A DNA stretch of 64,000 bases from Trifolium pratense (GCF_020283565.1 NC_060063.1:37968635-38032634); one strand, 5' to 3'; counted from the first letter of the stretch, positions 1 to 12,174 are shown. Notes: generated by a model not told the origin, from the letters alone. Numbers and translations: made by a program.

Positions 1-2936
1 ATGCTTCACAATACGAATGTGATGAAGTATTTTGAAATCTACATCATCATTGAGAATCAGTCATAGAACTTGTACAAAGAAACAATTACATACACAAAGT
101 ACATCTCATGTTTCACAATAAGAATGTGTTAAAATAAGTTTAAATGCCGAGAAAAAGTCAAAGAACAGTTAATCAAGTTTAAATGCCGAGAAAAAGTCAA
201 AGAACAGTCAAAGAACATGTACAATTAATCAAGATTGTGTGATAGTCATAAAAATAAAATAATTTTTTTAATGAATTATGTCTTAGTCAACTGAATAAAA
301 AATTCATAGATAAAGCAGTATAATGGCATACCTGGCGCAAATGTGACACAAGTGCTTGAGGAGAACTCTTTCTGCTCTCTAAGAATATATGTTAAGAGTG
401 CAGCAGTACCACCACCAAGTGAATGTCCAACAACCTACTTATACAGGCATATATATGTTAGTCACAGGATGAAAAAAATAAAAGAAAAAATGCATTTTTG
501 TATTGAAAATTAAATTTTGAAAGAAAATGGAATATAAAGTGACATGGCATAATGTAAGAAATAAGAGAAATTTCTTATTTAAAAAAAAGAATATAAGAGC
601 AATACCTTGACACTGAAGTCTGGACATTCACCAAGAGCCTTAAGTAGGGTAGGAGTACAGAGCTTTGCAATCCACCGAGCAGCAGCAACCATACCACAGT
701 GCGCATATCCTAAAACCAAGTTGCTTATCCCACCATCATTTAAAACCGAATGATGGAAGGGTACGACAGCACCAGTTGCAGCTGTCAGTGTGTCTTTTAT
801 GCTATGAGTGCCCCGGATCAATAAAAGTAAACATTTTGACTGTGTATCGCGTATAATTGTGAAAGCTGGCTTCAGAAGCTGCAGAAAGATACCATACCAT
901 AGGATCAAATTGCAGAAAAACTGATGAAAACATGCTGATATACTTTAGCGGCTGAAAGTGGAATTTAACACGGTCAAACTTGAGAGAAAATTTAAACGTC
1001 ATATAACTACCATATCATACAGGACTAAATGCTGGGTCGGTATTGCACATATGAGGATGATACGATGAATGAGTGGTCACGTGTGACAAGTTAGGATTAA
1101 GAATTAAATCATTAGAGAAAAAGTAAGGATAGCTGCAATTGAGAAAATATGACAAAGTGCGGATGGATGGTAATGTGTAGAGACTAGAGAAGCCCCATAG
1201 AAACAACCAATGGGGAGGGCGAACCAGATGAAAAATTGTCCAATAGTAGGATCCGTTCAAGATTTTCCTTATTACAAACAGAATAGTGAACAAGATAGCA
1301 GAGACCCAAAAAAAAAAAGCTTCAGCAAAGGAAGTTGAAACAAGGTAAAGTCGTAAAGATAAGAAAACAGGGTAACCTTGTTTCGTATAAAAAACTACAT
1401 CCTGTGGACTCAACTCTGTTAAACTATAACTAATACATATTCCATTCAAAACTCAGGCCCCGAAACCCCATTTCCTTGAAATTGTATGATGTTGCCAAGG
1501 TAGTTCCAACATTAATAAATTGACAAAACTATCCCTGAAGTTGTAACTTTTGATCATTTTAGTCACACCCTCCTAATAGTATTGAGTTTCATTTTAACAA
1601 ACAAATATGAGAACTAACTTGACAACATTCATAGATACTTTTTTAGTTACCAATTTCATATAGTAATTATTTAACTTCCGAGACTAATTTAAAATATTGT
1701 CTTTTTTTATATTAACCCTATGGTTCCCAAGGGAAGGAGGCCCCGATAATCCAGAGTTCGGCCCCGAGGGTAAGTAAAGTCTAGCCAAGAATTGTTCCCA
1801 CCAGGAATCGAACTCGGGTTCTCCCGAACGATCCAAATTTAAAACATTGTCTTGACTAAATAACCAACAATTTCGAAATACGTTTTTGATAATTTTAGGA
1901 ACCAACTTGCCAGCACAGTAGAATTTAAGGGACCAACAAGGAAATTAGCTCATTATATTAGTACAAGAGCACACCTAATTCTACTATCAAACACCAAAAG
2001 CCATGATGATATGTACAATATTTTGTACTTTCCATAAAAGGAAGAGAAAAAAAATAGTAGTCAAAACTAAAAATGAAGAAGCAAATGTCATTTTCATTAG
2101 TACTTCCTTCTAAACCATGATGAAAATGAAACCACAATCTTAAAACCTATATCAATGGCTAAGTCTGAGTCTGCATGAACCTATGATTTGTCTTTACTCC
2201 TGTCTCGACCCCTAATCCTCCCAAAAACATAAACTAGACAAAATAAATAAATAAATGCATAAAAACAAAATCTTACCCCAGCTTTAGGCTTCTGCATAAG
2301 AACATCTTCAAGAGTGAATCCAGCTGAATCTAAAAACACAGGAAATGGCTTCTTCGAAAAAAACATACATAATGTCAAAAGCCTCAAAAGCTCATACAAT
2401 TCTGCAATAATTTCATCTCCTTTAAGTTGCACACAATCGCTTCCAGCATACACACTAGCAACTGCTAAATTACCCTGCAATTCAACCAATCATCATCACT
2501 CTCATCACTTACACAAATTTCAACAATAACCCAAAATTAAAAAATCACTTTTTCTTCAACCCCAACATAAAAAAATCACTTTTTCTACAACCCCAAAATA
2601 CAAAATCACAAAAAAAGGCTTAAATTTCAGAAATTGAACCTGTTTTCTCATGAAATAATTGATCCCAAAAGCTAAATCACCAATAGGCCATTTTCCAAGG
2701 GTTTCAGAATAAGTAAACCTTAAAGTTTCAGACAAAGTCCCAATCGATTCAAGCAAAGTCGCCGGCGCCTGAGCAGGTCGCCGTGAAATCCTTCTCCGAC
2801 GAATCGATCTACTCGATTTCGATACATCTCCATCGGAATGATCATCTTCTTCTTCATCCTTCTTTGTCAATCTCCGACTCACGTAGTACAACATCACCGC
2901 AGCTCCGGCCGCCGTCGCCATTGTACCCGTCGCCAT
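1..2936 (-). CDS. class 3 lipase (sn1-specific diacylglycerol lipase type), 5' part, four exons visible
   Basis: Predicted serine hydrolase acting on mono/diacylglycerols. Exons read on the minus strand: 2936-2640 (99 codons), 2474-2277 (66), 878-606 (91) and 434-332. All junctions have GT/AG ends and stay in frame. Exon 1 starts MATGTMATAAG, followed by a short hydrophobic stretch and a basic/acidic linker. It contains the conserved block TLSETLRFTYSETLGKWPIG of the family's N-terminal domain. Exon 3 carries LIRGTHSIKDTLTAATG and LGYAHCGMVAAARW. Exon 4 carries the nucleophile elbow GHSLGG (G-x-S-x-G). The Asp/His triad residues and the C-terminal half lie beyond the left edge. An upstream in-frame ATG at 2948 is possible; 2936 was chosen by similarity to plant relatives. 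Intron 2 (1.4 kb) holds a SINE. Family assignment is secure; substrate is inferred. Confidence 0.9.
136..213. repeat. 39-bp tandem duplication in a lipase intron
   Basis: Two adjacent copies of a 39-bp unit beginning AAGTTTAAATGCCGAG, at 136-174 and 175-213, nearly identical. They lie in the intron downstream of the GHSLG exon. A looser pair (TTCACAATA-CGAATGTG / TTCACAATAAGAATGTG) sits at about 5-22 and 112-129. Probably replication slippage; no coding content seen in 1-331. Confidence 0.75.
1704..1835 (-). mobile_element. SINE-like retroposon, minus orientation, in lipase intron 2
   Basis: Flanked by an imperfect 18-bp direct repeat (1686-1703 and 1836-1853, one mismatch) starting AATTTAAAA. 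On the plus strand the T-run at 1702-1708 is the A-tail of a minus-strand insertion. A polymerase III B-box-like GAGTTCGATTCC (minus) is at 1804-1815. No A box is visible upstream, so the copy is either 5' truncated or from a divergent family. Confidence 0.6.
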
Positions 2937-3171
2937 AGAAAACACCAATCGGTGTTTCAGATCAAGAAATCAAAAATCAACCCCAATTGAATTTTCTTGG
3001 ATAGAAAAAATGGGGTTTCGAAAAAAATTAGAAATTTAGGGTTTTGGAATTTTGGGTTTGTGTGTTTGTATGAAATCGGAAACGCAACAGAGAAGAAATA
3101 AATAGAGAGAATGGTGTTTTAATTTTCTCTTTATGTGAAAAGATTATTACCAGTTTGGAAGGAACACGGCA
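2937..3171 (-). promoter_or_regulatory. 5' leader and proximal promoter of the lipase gene
   Basis: AT-rich sequence upstream of the lipase ATG. A TATA-like CTATTTATT (minus strand) lies near 3096-3106, which would place transcription start roughly 30 bp downstream and give a leader of about 130 bp. The hAT-type element at 3180 begins about 75 bp upstream of this TATA-like site, so all more distal promoter DNA is transposon sequence. No experimental start is implied. Confidence 0.4.
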
Positions 3172-3179
3172 ATCTGAAC

Positions 3180-4259
3180 CAGTGTTTTAAAAACCGGACC
3201 GGTCATTGAACCGGAGAGGATACTGGTTCACTGGTTCATTGGTCGAACCACTGGGTCACTGGTCGAACCGCATAATAGACCGAATTAAATCGGATTAAAC
3301 CGATATAATGAACCGGTCTCTATATAGTTATTGAACCGATCTTTATATAATTAAAAAAAATCATAAAAAATATGAAATTTTGAAAATTTCATAAACATAC
3401 CCATTTAAAAAAATTATCTATAATATAAACATGTGAGTTTTTTTGTGGTGAGTGTTAATAGTAATATAAATATATATACTGTAATATTCTGTAAAAAAAA
3501 TAATAATATTATATTTATAAAGATCATATGATTTAGAAGACATCTAATTTTGTATATTGAAAAAATGAACGACAACTAAATTGGGCTATTTTGAATTCAT
3601 GTATTAAAAAAGCCCAAACCATGTTATACAAAGTTACAAACCCTAAACTGTAGATATAATATTTGCTACATGTTTTGCAGCCGCCTCTTCTATCTAACTT
3701 CACTTTTCCTTTATTTCTATGCACTGCATTTTTCTTCTTTCTCTTTCTCTGTGAGACTGCAAGTCCATATTTAGTTCTAATTTTCTTCTTTCACATCTTT
3801 TTCCTTGAACGTGGATCTGTTCTTGTCTGCTACCACAAACTCAATTCTCATGTCGCTTGCTATTTTCTCATCTTCGATCTCTCTAAATCCGAGTCTCTGT
3901 TTCTAAATCTCCAAACGCTAACAACTGGTCTCTGTTTCTCCTTTCTATTTTCATTCTGATTTATTTTAATTTTTCTATTTCATTTTTTTTTAATTATTAA
4001 TAATAACAAAACAATATCTTGAACAAAAAAAAAAAAAAACAAAACGACGTTGTTTTGGTAGAAAATAAAAACGGGTGTAATCAAACCGCCGGTTTGGGGG
4101 AACCGCCGGTTCACCGGTTTTTCCGGTTTTTTCCGGTTTTTTCCGGTTCCCATCGGTCCAACTGCATGAACGATCCAACATATGAACCAGACCGGAAAGG
4201 CTCCGGTTCCCGGTTCAACCGGTCCGACCGGCCGGTCCGGTCCGGTTTTTAAAACACTG
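3180..4259. mobile_element. hAT-type non-autonomous DNA transposon (1,080 bp) with 8-bp target duplication
   Basis: The ends are inverted: CAGTGTTTTAAAAACCGGAC at 3180 and its reverse complement ending at 4259. They are followed by repeated CCGG/CCGGTT motifs in both subterminal regions. The element is bounded by a perfect 8-bp direct repeat, ATCTGAAC, at 3172-3179 and 4260-4267. An 8-bp duplication and CA(G)TG ends are typical of hAT elements. The middle is AT-rich with no convincing ORF. It sits immediately upstream of the lipase promoter. The subterminal regions are unusually rich in CG and CCGG sites for this neighbourhood. Confidence 0.88.
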
Positions 4260-4548
4260 ATCTGAACAGAAGCTTGGTGGCAATAGTGGATTTATGTAAT
4301 GACAAAAATACCCTTGGTTGTTTGTGTAATTTAATTTGGGGTTACGGTGGGGGTAAAATGAGAAGAAAATTGTTCATGATGAAGTGAGAGAGTGGGCACG
4401 ATAGGGATGATGACAGTAGAATAACAAGTAAAGAATTTGTTTTTATGACAAAAAAAGTAAAGAATTTGTTAACCAAATATATTTGTTGGTACAACGTTTT
4501 TGTTTTTACTTTTTAGAAATGATGTTTGAAACCAACGAGTTTTATAAA

Positions 4549-4804
4549 CGAAGTTTTCTCTCCTCACCTTCCGTGAATCTTTTATATTCTCAATATTCTA
4601 ATTTTGTCCTTGCAGAAAAATTCGGTTCGCAGAAACCGAATTTTTACTAGTGTAAATTCAGAGTAAATTTTGGTTTTTAGAAACCGAAATTTGTTTTCAA
4701 GACAAAAAAAAAACTTCAGTTTCTACGAACCGAAGTTTTTTCAAGGGCAAAATTGAAAATTTAGGGGGTTAAAAGATTCACGAGGGGTGGGGAGAGAAAA
4801 CATC
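4549..4804. mobile_element. MITE, family with GATGTTTTCTCTC ends (copy 1)
   Basis: Terminal inverted repeats of about 30 bp. The left begins GAAGTTTTCTCTCCTCACC; the right, read inverted, begins GATGTTTTCTCTCCCCACC. Both continue into a GTGAATCTTTTA block. The interior has three short palindrome-like units of the TTCGGTTCGCAGAAACCGAA kind. Related copies are at 20073-20331 and 20530-20568. No clear target duplication was found, so the superfamily is undecided. Confidence 0.7.
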
Positions 4805-4895
4805 TTTATTACCTGAACCGACTATGAATCCGTTAAAGTAATAAGGGCATGTTTGGATAGATAGTTTATTTGTAGTTTAAAAGACAAGCGTTCAT

Positions 4896-5020
4896 TAAAA
4901 CCCACTTGGGTTGGTCTGACGGTATTGACTTGGGACTTGAGAGTGTGCTCCTTCTTAAGGTTTCGGGTTCGATTCTCTCTTGTGCCAATTTGAGTGAGTT
5001 AATTTAGCTTCTTCAAAAAA
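4896..5020 (+). mobile_element. tRNA-derived SINE with 17-bp target duplication
   Basis: It starts near CCCACTTGGGTTGGTCTGAC, has an A-box-like GGTTGGTCTGACGG and a B-box-like GGGTTCGATTCTC about 55 bp later, and ends in an A-run. Flanking direct repeats (4879-4895 and 5021-5037, one mismatch) read AAAAGACAAG-C/T-GTTCAT. The same family recurs at 46996, 48219 and 56163. The insertion splits an older MITE-like sequence (GGGCATGTTTGGATAG near 4847; ACATATGTTTCCATAAGC near 5112). Confidence 0.85.
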
Positions 5021-5153
5021 AAAAGACAAGTGTTCATCATGGTAAGTCGTTATGTATAAGCTTGTATAAGTTATTTTAGGAAAAAAAATAAAATAAGGAT
5101 AAGTTATTTTTACATATGTTTCCATAAGCTACAGAGAAAACTGAGACCATTTA

Positions 5154-5363
5154 GGCCCTGTTTGGATTAGCTTATTTTTTAGCTTATGCAAACAGCTTGT
5201 GTATTTTTTATGTATTATTATAAGTTTATCAAGGTAATTTATGATAAAATAACTTATAAAAATACAATTTTCACTAGTGTGGACTTATAAAACAACATAA
5301 AACCTAATTTATATTGCATAAGCTGTTTGCATAAGCTCAAAAATAAGCTAATCCAAACGGACC
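5154..5363. mobile_element. Tourist-type (PIF/Harbinger-like) MITE, 210 bp
   Basis: Terminal inverted repeats of about 45 bp: GGCCCTGTTTGGATTAGCTT on the left and, inverted, GGTCCGTTTGGATTAGCTTA on the right. Flanked on both sides by the trinucleotide TTA (5151-5153 and 5364-5366), the usual PIF/Harbinger target duplication. The interior is AT-rich and non-coding. Confidence 0.82.
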
Positions 5364-5366
5364 TTA

Positions 5367-5580
5367 ATTGACTTATTTTCCAGCTTATACAAAACAACTC
5401 ATGAAAATAAATAAACTTTTATGTATTACTCGTAAGATTGTCAATGTAGTTTATGAAAAAACAGTTATGAAGATACAATTTTCGCTAGTGAACTTATGAA
5501 TAAACATAAAACTTTATTTATTTGAATAAATTATTTTTGATAAGCTCAAAAATAAACTAATCAAAATAAATAGTAAGAAT
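5367..5580. mobile_element. diverged relative of the adjacent Tourist-type MITE
   Basis: It contains ACTTATTTTCCAGCTTATAC near the left and GATAAGCTCAAAAATAAACT near the right, plus interior blocks (TATGTATTA, ATACAATTTTCGCTAGTG) seen also in 5154-5363. The ends are decayed. The lengths match, so it is probably a second, older copy lying head-to-tail with the intact one. Confidence 0.5.
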
Positions 5581-7290
5581 TTTAGACTTCCAGAAGTTTG
5601 ATTTTATTTATTTATTATTCTTATCTACTTAATAAGTTCGGTTGAGAGAAAAAAAGCTACTCCGTACTTTACAACAATACGCAGATTATGGTACCACATG
5701 AAAATTTTAGACATAATTATCTCAAAAATTGAGGAAAATGAAGAACTTACACTAATATCAATTACGTAAGAGATCAAGATAATAGCTTTTGTATGTAGAA
5801 TATCAACTTAAAACCTAAAATATTTATAATGGATTAAACATGCAACGAACGATAAATTTTATAAAGTCTATCAATATTAGATTTCCATTCTTATTCATGA
5901 TTTTAAGTTAAAATATTTTTTTTTGTCTCATAAATATAACGCAGCTGATAGCTATCAGAAACATTGTTGCATTGGTTGGGGTTTGAAACTTAGATTTCTC
6001 CACACTATAACTATAAGTGTGTAAGTCTAACCATTAAAACTACTAAATAAAATATTTGGTGTTAATCTTCTAAATTTTAAGGTAGAGGCTCTTTAGTAAA
6101 TTGAAGTTTTGTGGAATGATAAATAAAATTTAGAATGAAGATCTATTTTAATCCTTCATGATTTGTTGACTATCAAATTTATCTTTAGTATAAAAATATT
6201 ACAGATTAATTAAAATTTACTTTTGTTAGGTATAAAAATGAGTCGTTAGAAAATTGTGAAGGATTAAAATGGATATTCACTCGAATAAAAATAAATAAAT
6301 AAAAAATAACATTTATTTTAATCTATTATATTTTTTTTGGTCAAATAAATTTAATTAGTTTAGTCAAAATAACTTAATTATTTCAATTAAATATATTTAA
6401 TTCTTTTTGGTCAAATAACGAATGTAATTATTTTTTTTGGGATTAATGAATGTAATTATTTTGGTCAAATAGTAATTTAAATTTTTTTTTGTGAAAGTAA
6501 TTTAATTATTATTATGGTTAAATCCAAAATACTTCCAAACGACTAATTTTTTTAATTAATAAAAAAATCGCATTCTCTAACTTTTAAAAAATAAATAAAT
6601 AAATAGTAATTTAATTATTATATTTTTGGTAAAAAAAGTACTAAATCTTTTAAAAAGATTCTGCAGTTATTAAGGACAAAAGTGGTGGTTCTGCAGTTCG
6701 ACTCACACGGGGGACGTATGCAGTGCAGTGCAGTGCAAGTGCAACCGTGCAAAACAAAAGGATCTATCGGTGGATCCAATTCATCTATCATTGACCAAAA
6801 GATCGATGATGTATGGTTTCAGTGACAGTGGGGAACACTTACTTAGTACAGTACTATTTAGACCTGTAAATTTTGTCTTGTCCCATTACCAAATTTGTTG
6901 GTTAGTTACTTAGGTGTTTTTGACTGAACTCTGTACTCCTTAAATACAAAAATTAGGTGATTTTGATGTGATTTGTTGGAGAAATATGTTAGTATTTGTA
7001 AAAAAAATTAATTTGTCTTAAAATACAATTCAAACACTTGTTAAATAAGAAATATACATATTTTTATAAAAAAAATGTCTCTTTTTTTTTAAAAAATTTA
7101 TCTATCTATATATCTATATCTATCTATATATCTATATATATATAAAAGATAAAAGATGATAAACTTTGAAACCCTAAGTGTAAACCCTAATTCATTGGCC
7201 AATCAATGCTTAACACATTTGTCTCATGTCCAATTGTATCTTGCCAACATAGGTTTGTTTTCATCCAATTATATCTTGCCACTACTTGCT
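5581..7290. other. AT-rich intergenic DNA without a recognisable gene
   Basis: Long runs of A and T and short direct repeats (TTTTGGTCAAATA occurs several times between 6340 and 6475). A TATC/TATA microsatellite lies at about 7096-7145. Near 6715 there is a short GCAGT repeat. No ORF with recognisable homology and no RNA gene was seen. Confidence 0.6.
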
Positions 7291-7502
7291 TCACAAAGTC
7301 AACTATCACATGCAACCTTCCTTCTATTACTTGCTTCATGTGACATGTGTATAGAAGTGAAAAAACAAGTGGCATCATGCATGTATGCCTTCACAAAGTG
7401 CTTCACAAAGTCAACTATCACATGCAACCTTTCTTCTATTACTTGCTTCATGTGACATGTGTATAGAAGTGAAAAAACAAGTGGCATCATGCATGTATGC
7501 CA
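7291..7502. repeat. 112-bp tandem duplication
   Basis: Two head-to-tail units starting TCACAAAGTCAACTATCACA at 7291 and 7403, almost identical. The junction has an extra partial TCACAAAGTG. The region upstream of 7291 has weaker related words (ATCTTGCCA-C). Small ORFs on both strands here merely translate the repeat. Confidence 0.8.
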
Positions 7503-7803
7503 ATGAACAAGTGTTTTCCATAGATGAATCCATCAACCCTATATAAACCAACTCCTCCTAAAATTTCAAACACACCATTTTCACTTTATCTCCTTCAACT
7601 CACACATTCTCTCTTCTTTTTTCATTGAATTCTACTTTTTCTCTCCTCTCTATTCATTCACCTTCTTTCTCTTATCTCTCTCACACCTCTCCATCTCTCC
7701 ACCTCACTCACATTTCTAATCTCACTCTTACCCACACACACCACACACATCAATTTCTTCCCTCTTTACTAGCCTACATAACATTAACAATATAATTATG
7801 GTT
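7503..7803 (+). promoter_or_regulatory. promoter-like block: TATA box followed by CT-rich leader
   Basis: CTATATAAACC at 7539-7549 is a good plant TATA box. It is followed by about 200 bp of CT/CA-rich DNA of the kind found in 5' leaders or LTR R/U5 regions. The CACTA element at 7804 interrupts whatever lay downstream. No CDS follows after 15243. It may be a promoter or LTR remnant cut off by the transposon. Confidence 0.35.
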
Positions 7804-7960
7804 CACTACTAGAAAACTCGCCTTTAGCGACCGATTTAGCGACCGAATTTCATCAAAATCGGTCTCTAAATTTGTTAGCGACCGATTTTGCGACCATCTA
7901 AAATCAGTATCAACGACCCTGGTCGCTACTACGTTGTGACCAACCCAGCGACCGATTTGG

Positions 7961-8110
7961 TAGCGACCGATTTGGCGACTGCTCGTAGCGACCGATTTGG
8001 CGACTGCTCGTAGCGACCGATTTGGCGACTGCTCGTAGCGACCGATTTGGCGACTGCTCGTAGCGACCGATTTGGCGACCGATTTGGCGACTGCTCGCAG
8101 CGACCGATTT
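7961..8110. repeat. 25-bp tandem repeat in the CACTA left subterminal region
   Basis: Four perfect consecutive copies of TAGCGACCGATTTGGCGACT-GCTCG (7961-8060), followed by variant copies to about 8110. The unit is built from the subterminal motif GCGACCGATTTGG, which is the kind of site bound by CACTA-encoded proteins in known families. There are no spacers. Confidence 0.85.
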
Positions 8111-11100
8111 GGCGACTGGCTTAGAGACTAGTTGGCGACGCTCGTTGCGATGCATTGTCCGACGCAATAGCGACTGATTTAGAGACTGATTAAAGCGACT
8201 GACTGAGCGACCAATTTATTTAATTTTTAAAAAAAAAATGGTCGCTAATTCGGTCACTAATTTCAATTTTTTTTAAAAAAAATTGTAGCTCCATATTAAC
8301 ATAACAAGACACATTAAAATTCTTATAAAGCTCTGCTTAATCAAAGATTATATAGAAAAATTACAATAGAAATAGTGCAAATCAGGAATTACTCAAAATT
8401 GATAACATAGGAATGGTCAATACATACATAAATTATTTTGTCAAAAAAAAAAATACATACATAAATTATATCTATATAAAGCTTAGTTTTTTTCATTCTA
8501 ATACACTTTGTAACTATAAGAGACTCCCAACACCTTCATAGCTTCCTTTCATCCGGCAGAAAGTATATCCATTATTGTATCATGTGGTGGAGACACTCCA
8601 AACAAGAAGGCTCTTTGACCAAATAAACTAAAAAGTACCTAGTACCTGCATCGATGATAGTCGCGTCTGATATCAGCACCAAATCAAATTTCTTCTCATA
8701 ATGTCTTCATTGTTATATCATGTGAACAAACCCAAAATAGTCACTTACTAAAAAACAAACCACTATGATCACAAATCTCACATAAGTCCCAAATGTTACT
8801 CTGCTGGTTATTATATCTACCTAATCTAACAAAACCACTATGATAAAGATAGAAATTTTTAATACGCAAAAGTCAAGCACAAGGTTCAACGAAACCATAC
8901 CAAAAGAATATGTGTTGGCCACGTAAACAGAGATCGAGCAGCCATAACCTAACAGTCCAAATTTGTGATTTACTACATATATCCCTGAGATGAAAATTAA
9001 GTACCACCAAAGATTAATTATGACATTTCTACTTCCTTAATAACAAATGTAATAATTATTGGGAACTCTTGTAAATAAACATAAAAATAAAACCATTGAA
9101 TTTCAATTAGATATGCATTTAGTTAGTAATATGGTCTAAGAAAATCTATGTTGAAAAAAACAAGCTAACCATTTGCAACTCATAGTAAAGCTTTTATGAA
9201 TGCTTCAATTTAAGGCAAAGAGCTTCCGACGGGATGAACTTGACCTCTGAACAAACATAAAGTAACACAAGCAATTAAGTTAGCCTTCAAATCATGTTCT
9301 AAATGAAAAACATCACCAAATCAGCTTATGCAAAAAATGTACACATCGAAGCAAAAACACCACCAAATCAGATTTGAATGAATAAAATAAATGAGATTGA
9401 GAAAGAGAGGGAAACAAACTTGTCTTCAACATGACGCAGTGTTAGACGATGTTCATGCTCGCACTGACGCAGCATTGGATCAGGTCATTTGATCTAAATG
9501 TATTCAAGAAGACATTTATAAGATTTTTCCCACCATATACGCTTCTTTAGATCTGCATATTAACAAATCAGCGAGTCTTAGGCAAGAGTTCTATGCACCC
9601 AATTAGTGACAGTTATGGTTCTACCAACAATAGCCATACTTTCAGCAAAATACAATTATGGTGGTTCAAAGATGCATATAGAAAATTTAATTGGACATAA
9701 ATATGGCATGTAAGTGACAATTGAAATGCATACAAGAGTCTTAGCTTAGCTCAATTGGCACAATATAAGTCACTGTCACTATAGAGACTATTTTATACAT
9801 AACTATAAGAACATAAAAAAGTTCTTGGTTGCTTTCCCAGTACCGAGGTATACCATCCCCCACACAAATTAATTCATAGACCTCATTTATAGAAACATAG
9901 CAGAAGTAGATTCTGCACACAAAAATAGGAAAATGATGAGAATTGAGAACTGACATGGGAATACATTAATGTTTAGCTTTTACAATTAAAACTTGTTTAT
10001 TGTTTTGACCTCGTGATATACTAAAAAGTTTAGCCTATGCTGAAGTTTCATTAACTTGAAAGAAAAGCCTACACCACTTACTCCTCACCAAAGAACAACA
10101 CTAACACACAAGCCAAAAGAAATAGAAAATAACCAGCACCAGACCATGACATCGTTTGCTAACACAACCCAAACCAATGCACTCACAATTTAGAACAAGA
10201 GAGCCTGCCAGCTCTCTATAGCCCCAGCCACTCTGATTTATGCAGTTGTAATCTACATTACTTGATGCGTGATTAAGAGCCGACAAGAAACGACAACATC
10301 GATCAACAAACTAACACATTAATCAGACCTTTTGCACTACATCACACAAGACCAAGATATATCACGCAAATGACAGCAAGGCAGTTACATAGTACCTTGT
10401 CATCTCTAAGTAATGCAGACATCCAGAATGCTCTTATTCAAGGAGCTGGTTTGCGCACATGGATAAAAGCTAATATTGAACTTTCAAAAAATTCAAAAAG
10501 AAAAAGTCAGACATTGAAAAATGGAACAAGTAAAGCACAAACTTCTAATAACTTTGGCGACCTACTATAGTGTAGGTAACAACCCTATCTTTCTCCCGTT
10601 TCAAACACTCCTCGGTCTGTAATGAAAACTACAATATTAAATAAAATCCATATGATATTGTAGATGAAGAAACCAAGTTATAGCTATCACCATTAAGGAA
10701 TAATATGTTGAGCATATAATCAGGACAAGAATCTTCTAGTAACAAAACATATTTACCATGAAACTAATCTAAGCAACTGCTCCATGCTTCCTACAACATA
10801 ACATTCACAAGAAAACTCGGTCCTTAAAATTCTAATTCAAACATATATAGAAAAAAGGAGAAAAAAAACTTGAGCACATCATTCTTTTAAACTATCAATT
10901 ACTTCAAATTCTAATTCAACTATATGCTGCTACAACTGTAACTTTCCATTTAAACTTGGGAAAAGTAAATAGAAAGTCTGTTCTAGTTCAAAATAGAACA
11001 AATTGCAAATACACGAAATCAGATAATTGAACTTACCTTTTAACTAAGAAGAATTCTCCTAGTCAATTTAGTTCAAAGTGCTCAACAATAACTCAATTCA

Positions 11101-11814
11101 AACTACCAACGACAATTAATTAAGTTCTTATATATCAATTAATCACAATCATTAAAAATAGATTAGTAATTAAAAATTGAAATATCCATCTAACCCATAT
11201 CAATCTCCAATGTGTTTTTTCTGCATACATTTATCCTAAAACTAGCCAACATATGAAGACAATAAAATCAGAAAAATAAATAGAAACAATAACTTTCTAT
11301 AATTTAAAATCTATTAATGTGAACATTTCATTACAGGAGAAATTCCAATAGAATTAACTAGGTGTATCGTCTAACGAAACTTTGCTCTTGAACCAATTGT
11401 GACATTAATTTTTCTCGCATTTGAAAGCAAGTGCAGTTAATTAAAGTAGAAACACAGTACAATGTAAAACTAACAGAGGAACAAATAGGTATGTTTATTG
11501 AACACATTGCTGCAGATAAAAAAAAGGAAGGGTAAGTATGTAAGCATTGACCTAATGTCAAAGGACAGGGTAAGTAGTAGAAGCCAGTTTGCATCATTAA
11601 TATCTGGTTATTAATTGTTATTATTCCAGGATAACTACAAACGAAGAGTACATTTTATTCAATAAATCAGGCATGACCGCAGTTATCAAATTCACAACAC
11701 AAGTAAACAGTCAAACTACACTCTGAATGATGTGATACCAATTAATCCAATATATGTAATAGATATATAGATATATACAAAGATAGACACATTGCAATAA
11801 TTGAATAAAGCTCA

Positions 11815-12174
<360 letters not shown>

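Noticed and set aside
4896..5020. Possible tRNA gene because of A/B-box-like words
   Set aside because: No cloverleaf can be formed. The A-tail and 17-bp target duplication identify a SINE. The same reasoning applies to 46996, 48219 and 56163.
5940..6040. Possible inverted tRNA-like sequence (GGGTTTGAAACTTAGATT)
   Set aside because: No stem pairing, tail or duplication is visible; the match is too short.
7961..8110. Regular short repeats resembling a CRISPR array
   Set aside because: Units are contiguous with no spacers, are built from the CACTA subterminal motif, and lie in plant nuclear DNA.
7910..8167. 85-codon minus-strand ORF with repeating peptide
   Set aside because: It only translates the 25-bp tandem repeat (RYEQSPNRSL units); no protein family is recognisable.
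9741..9956. Possible further SINE (TTAGCTTAGCTCAATTGGCA looks like an A box)
   Set aside because: No B box, tail or flanking repeat could be found, so it is not listed as a feature.
10370..10570. 66-codon ORF inside the CACTA element
   Set aside because: Length is compatible with chance and I see no recognisable motif. It could be captured DNA, but nothing supports a call.
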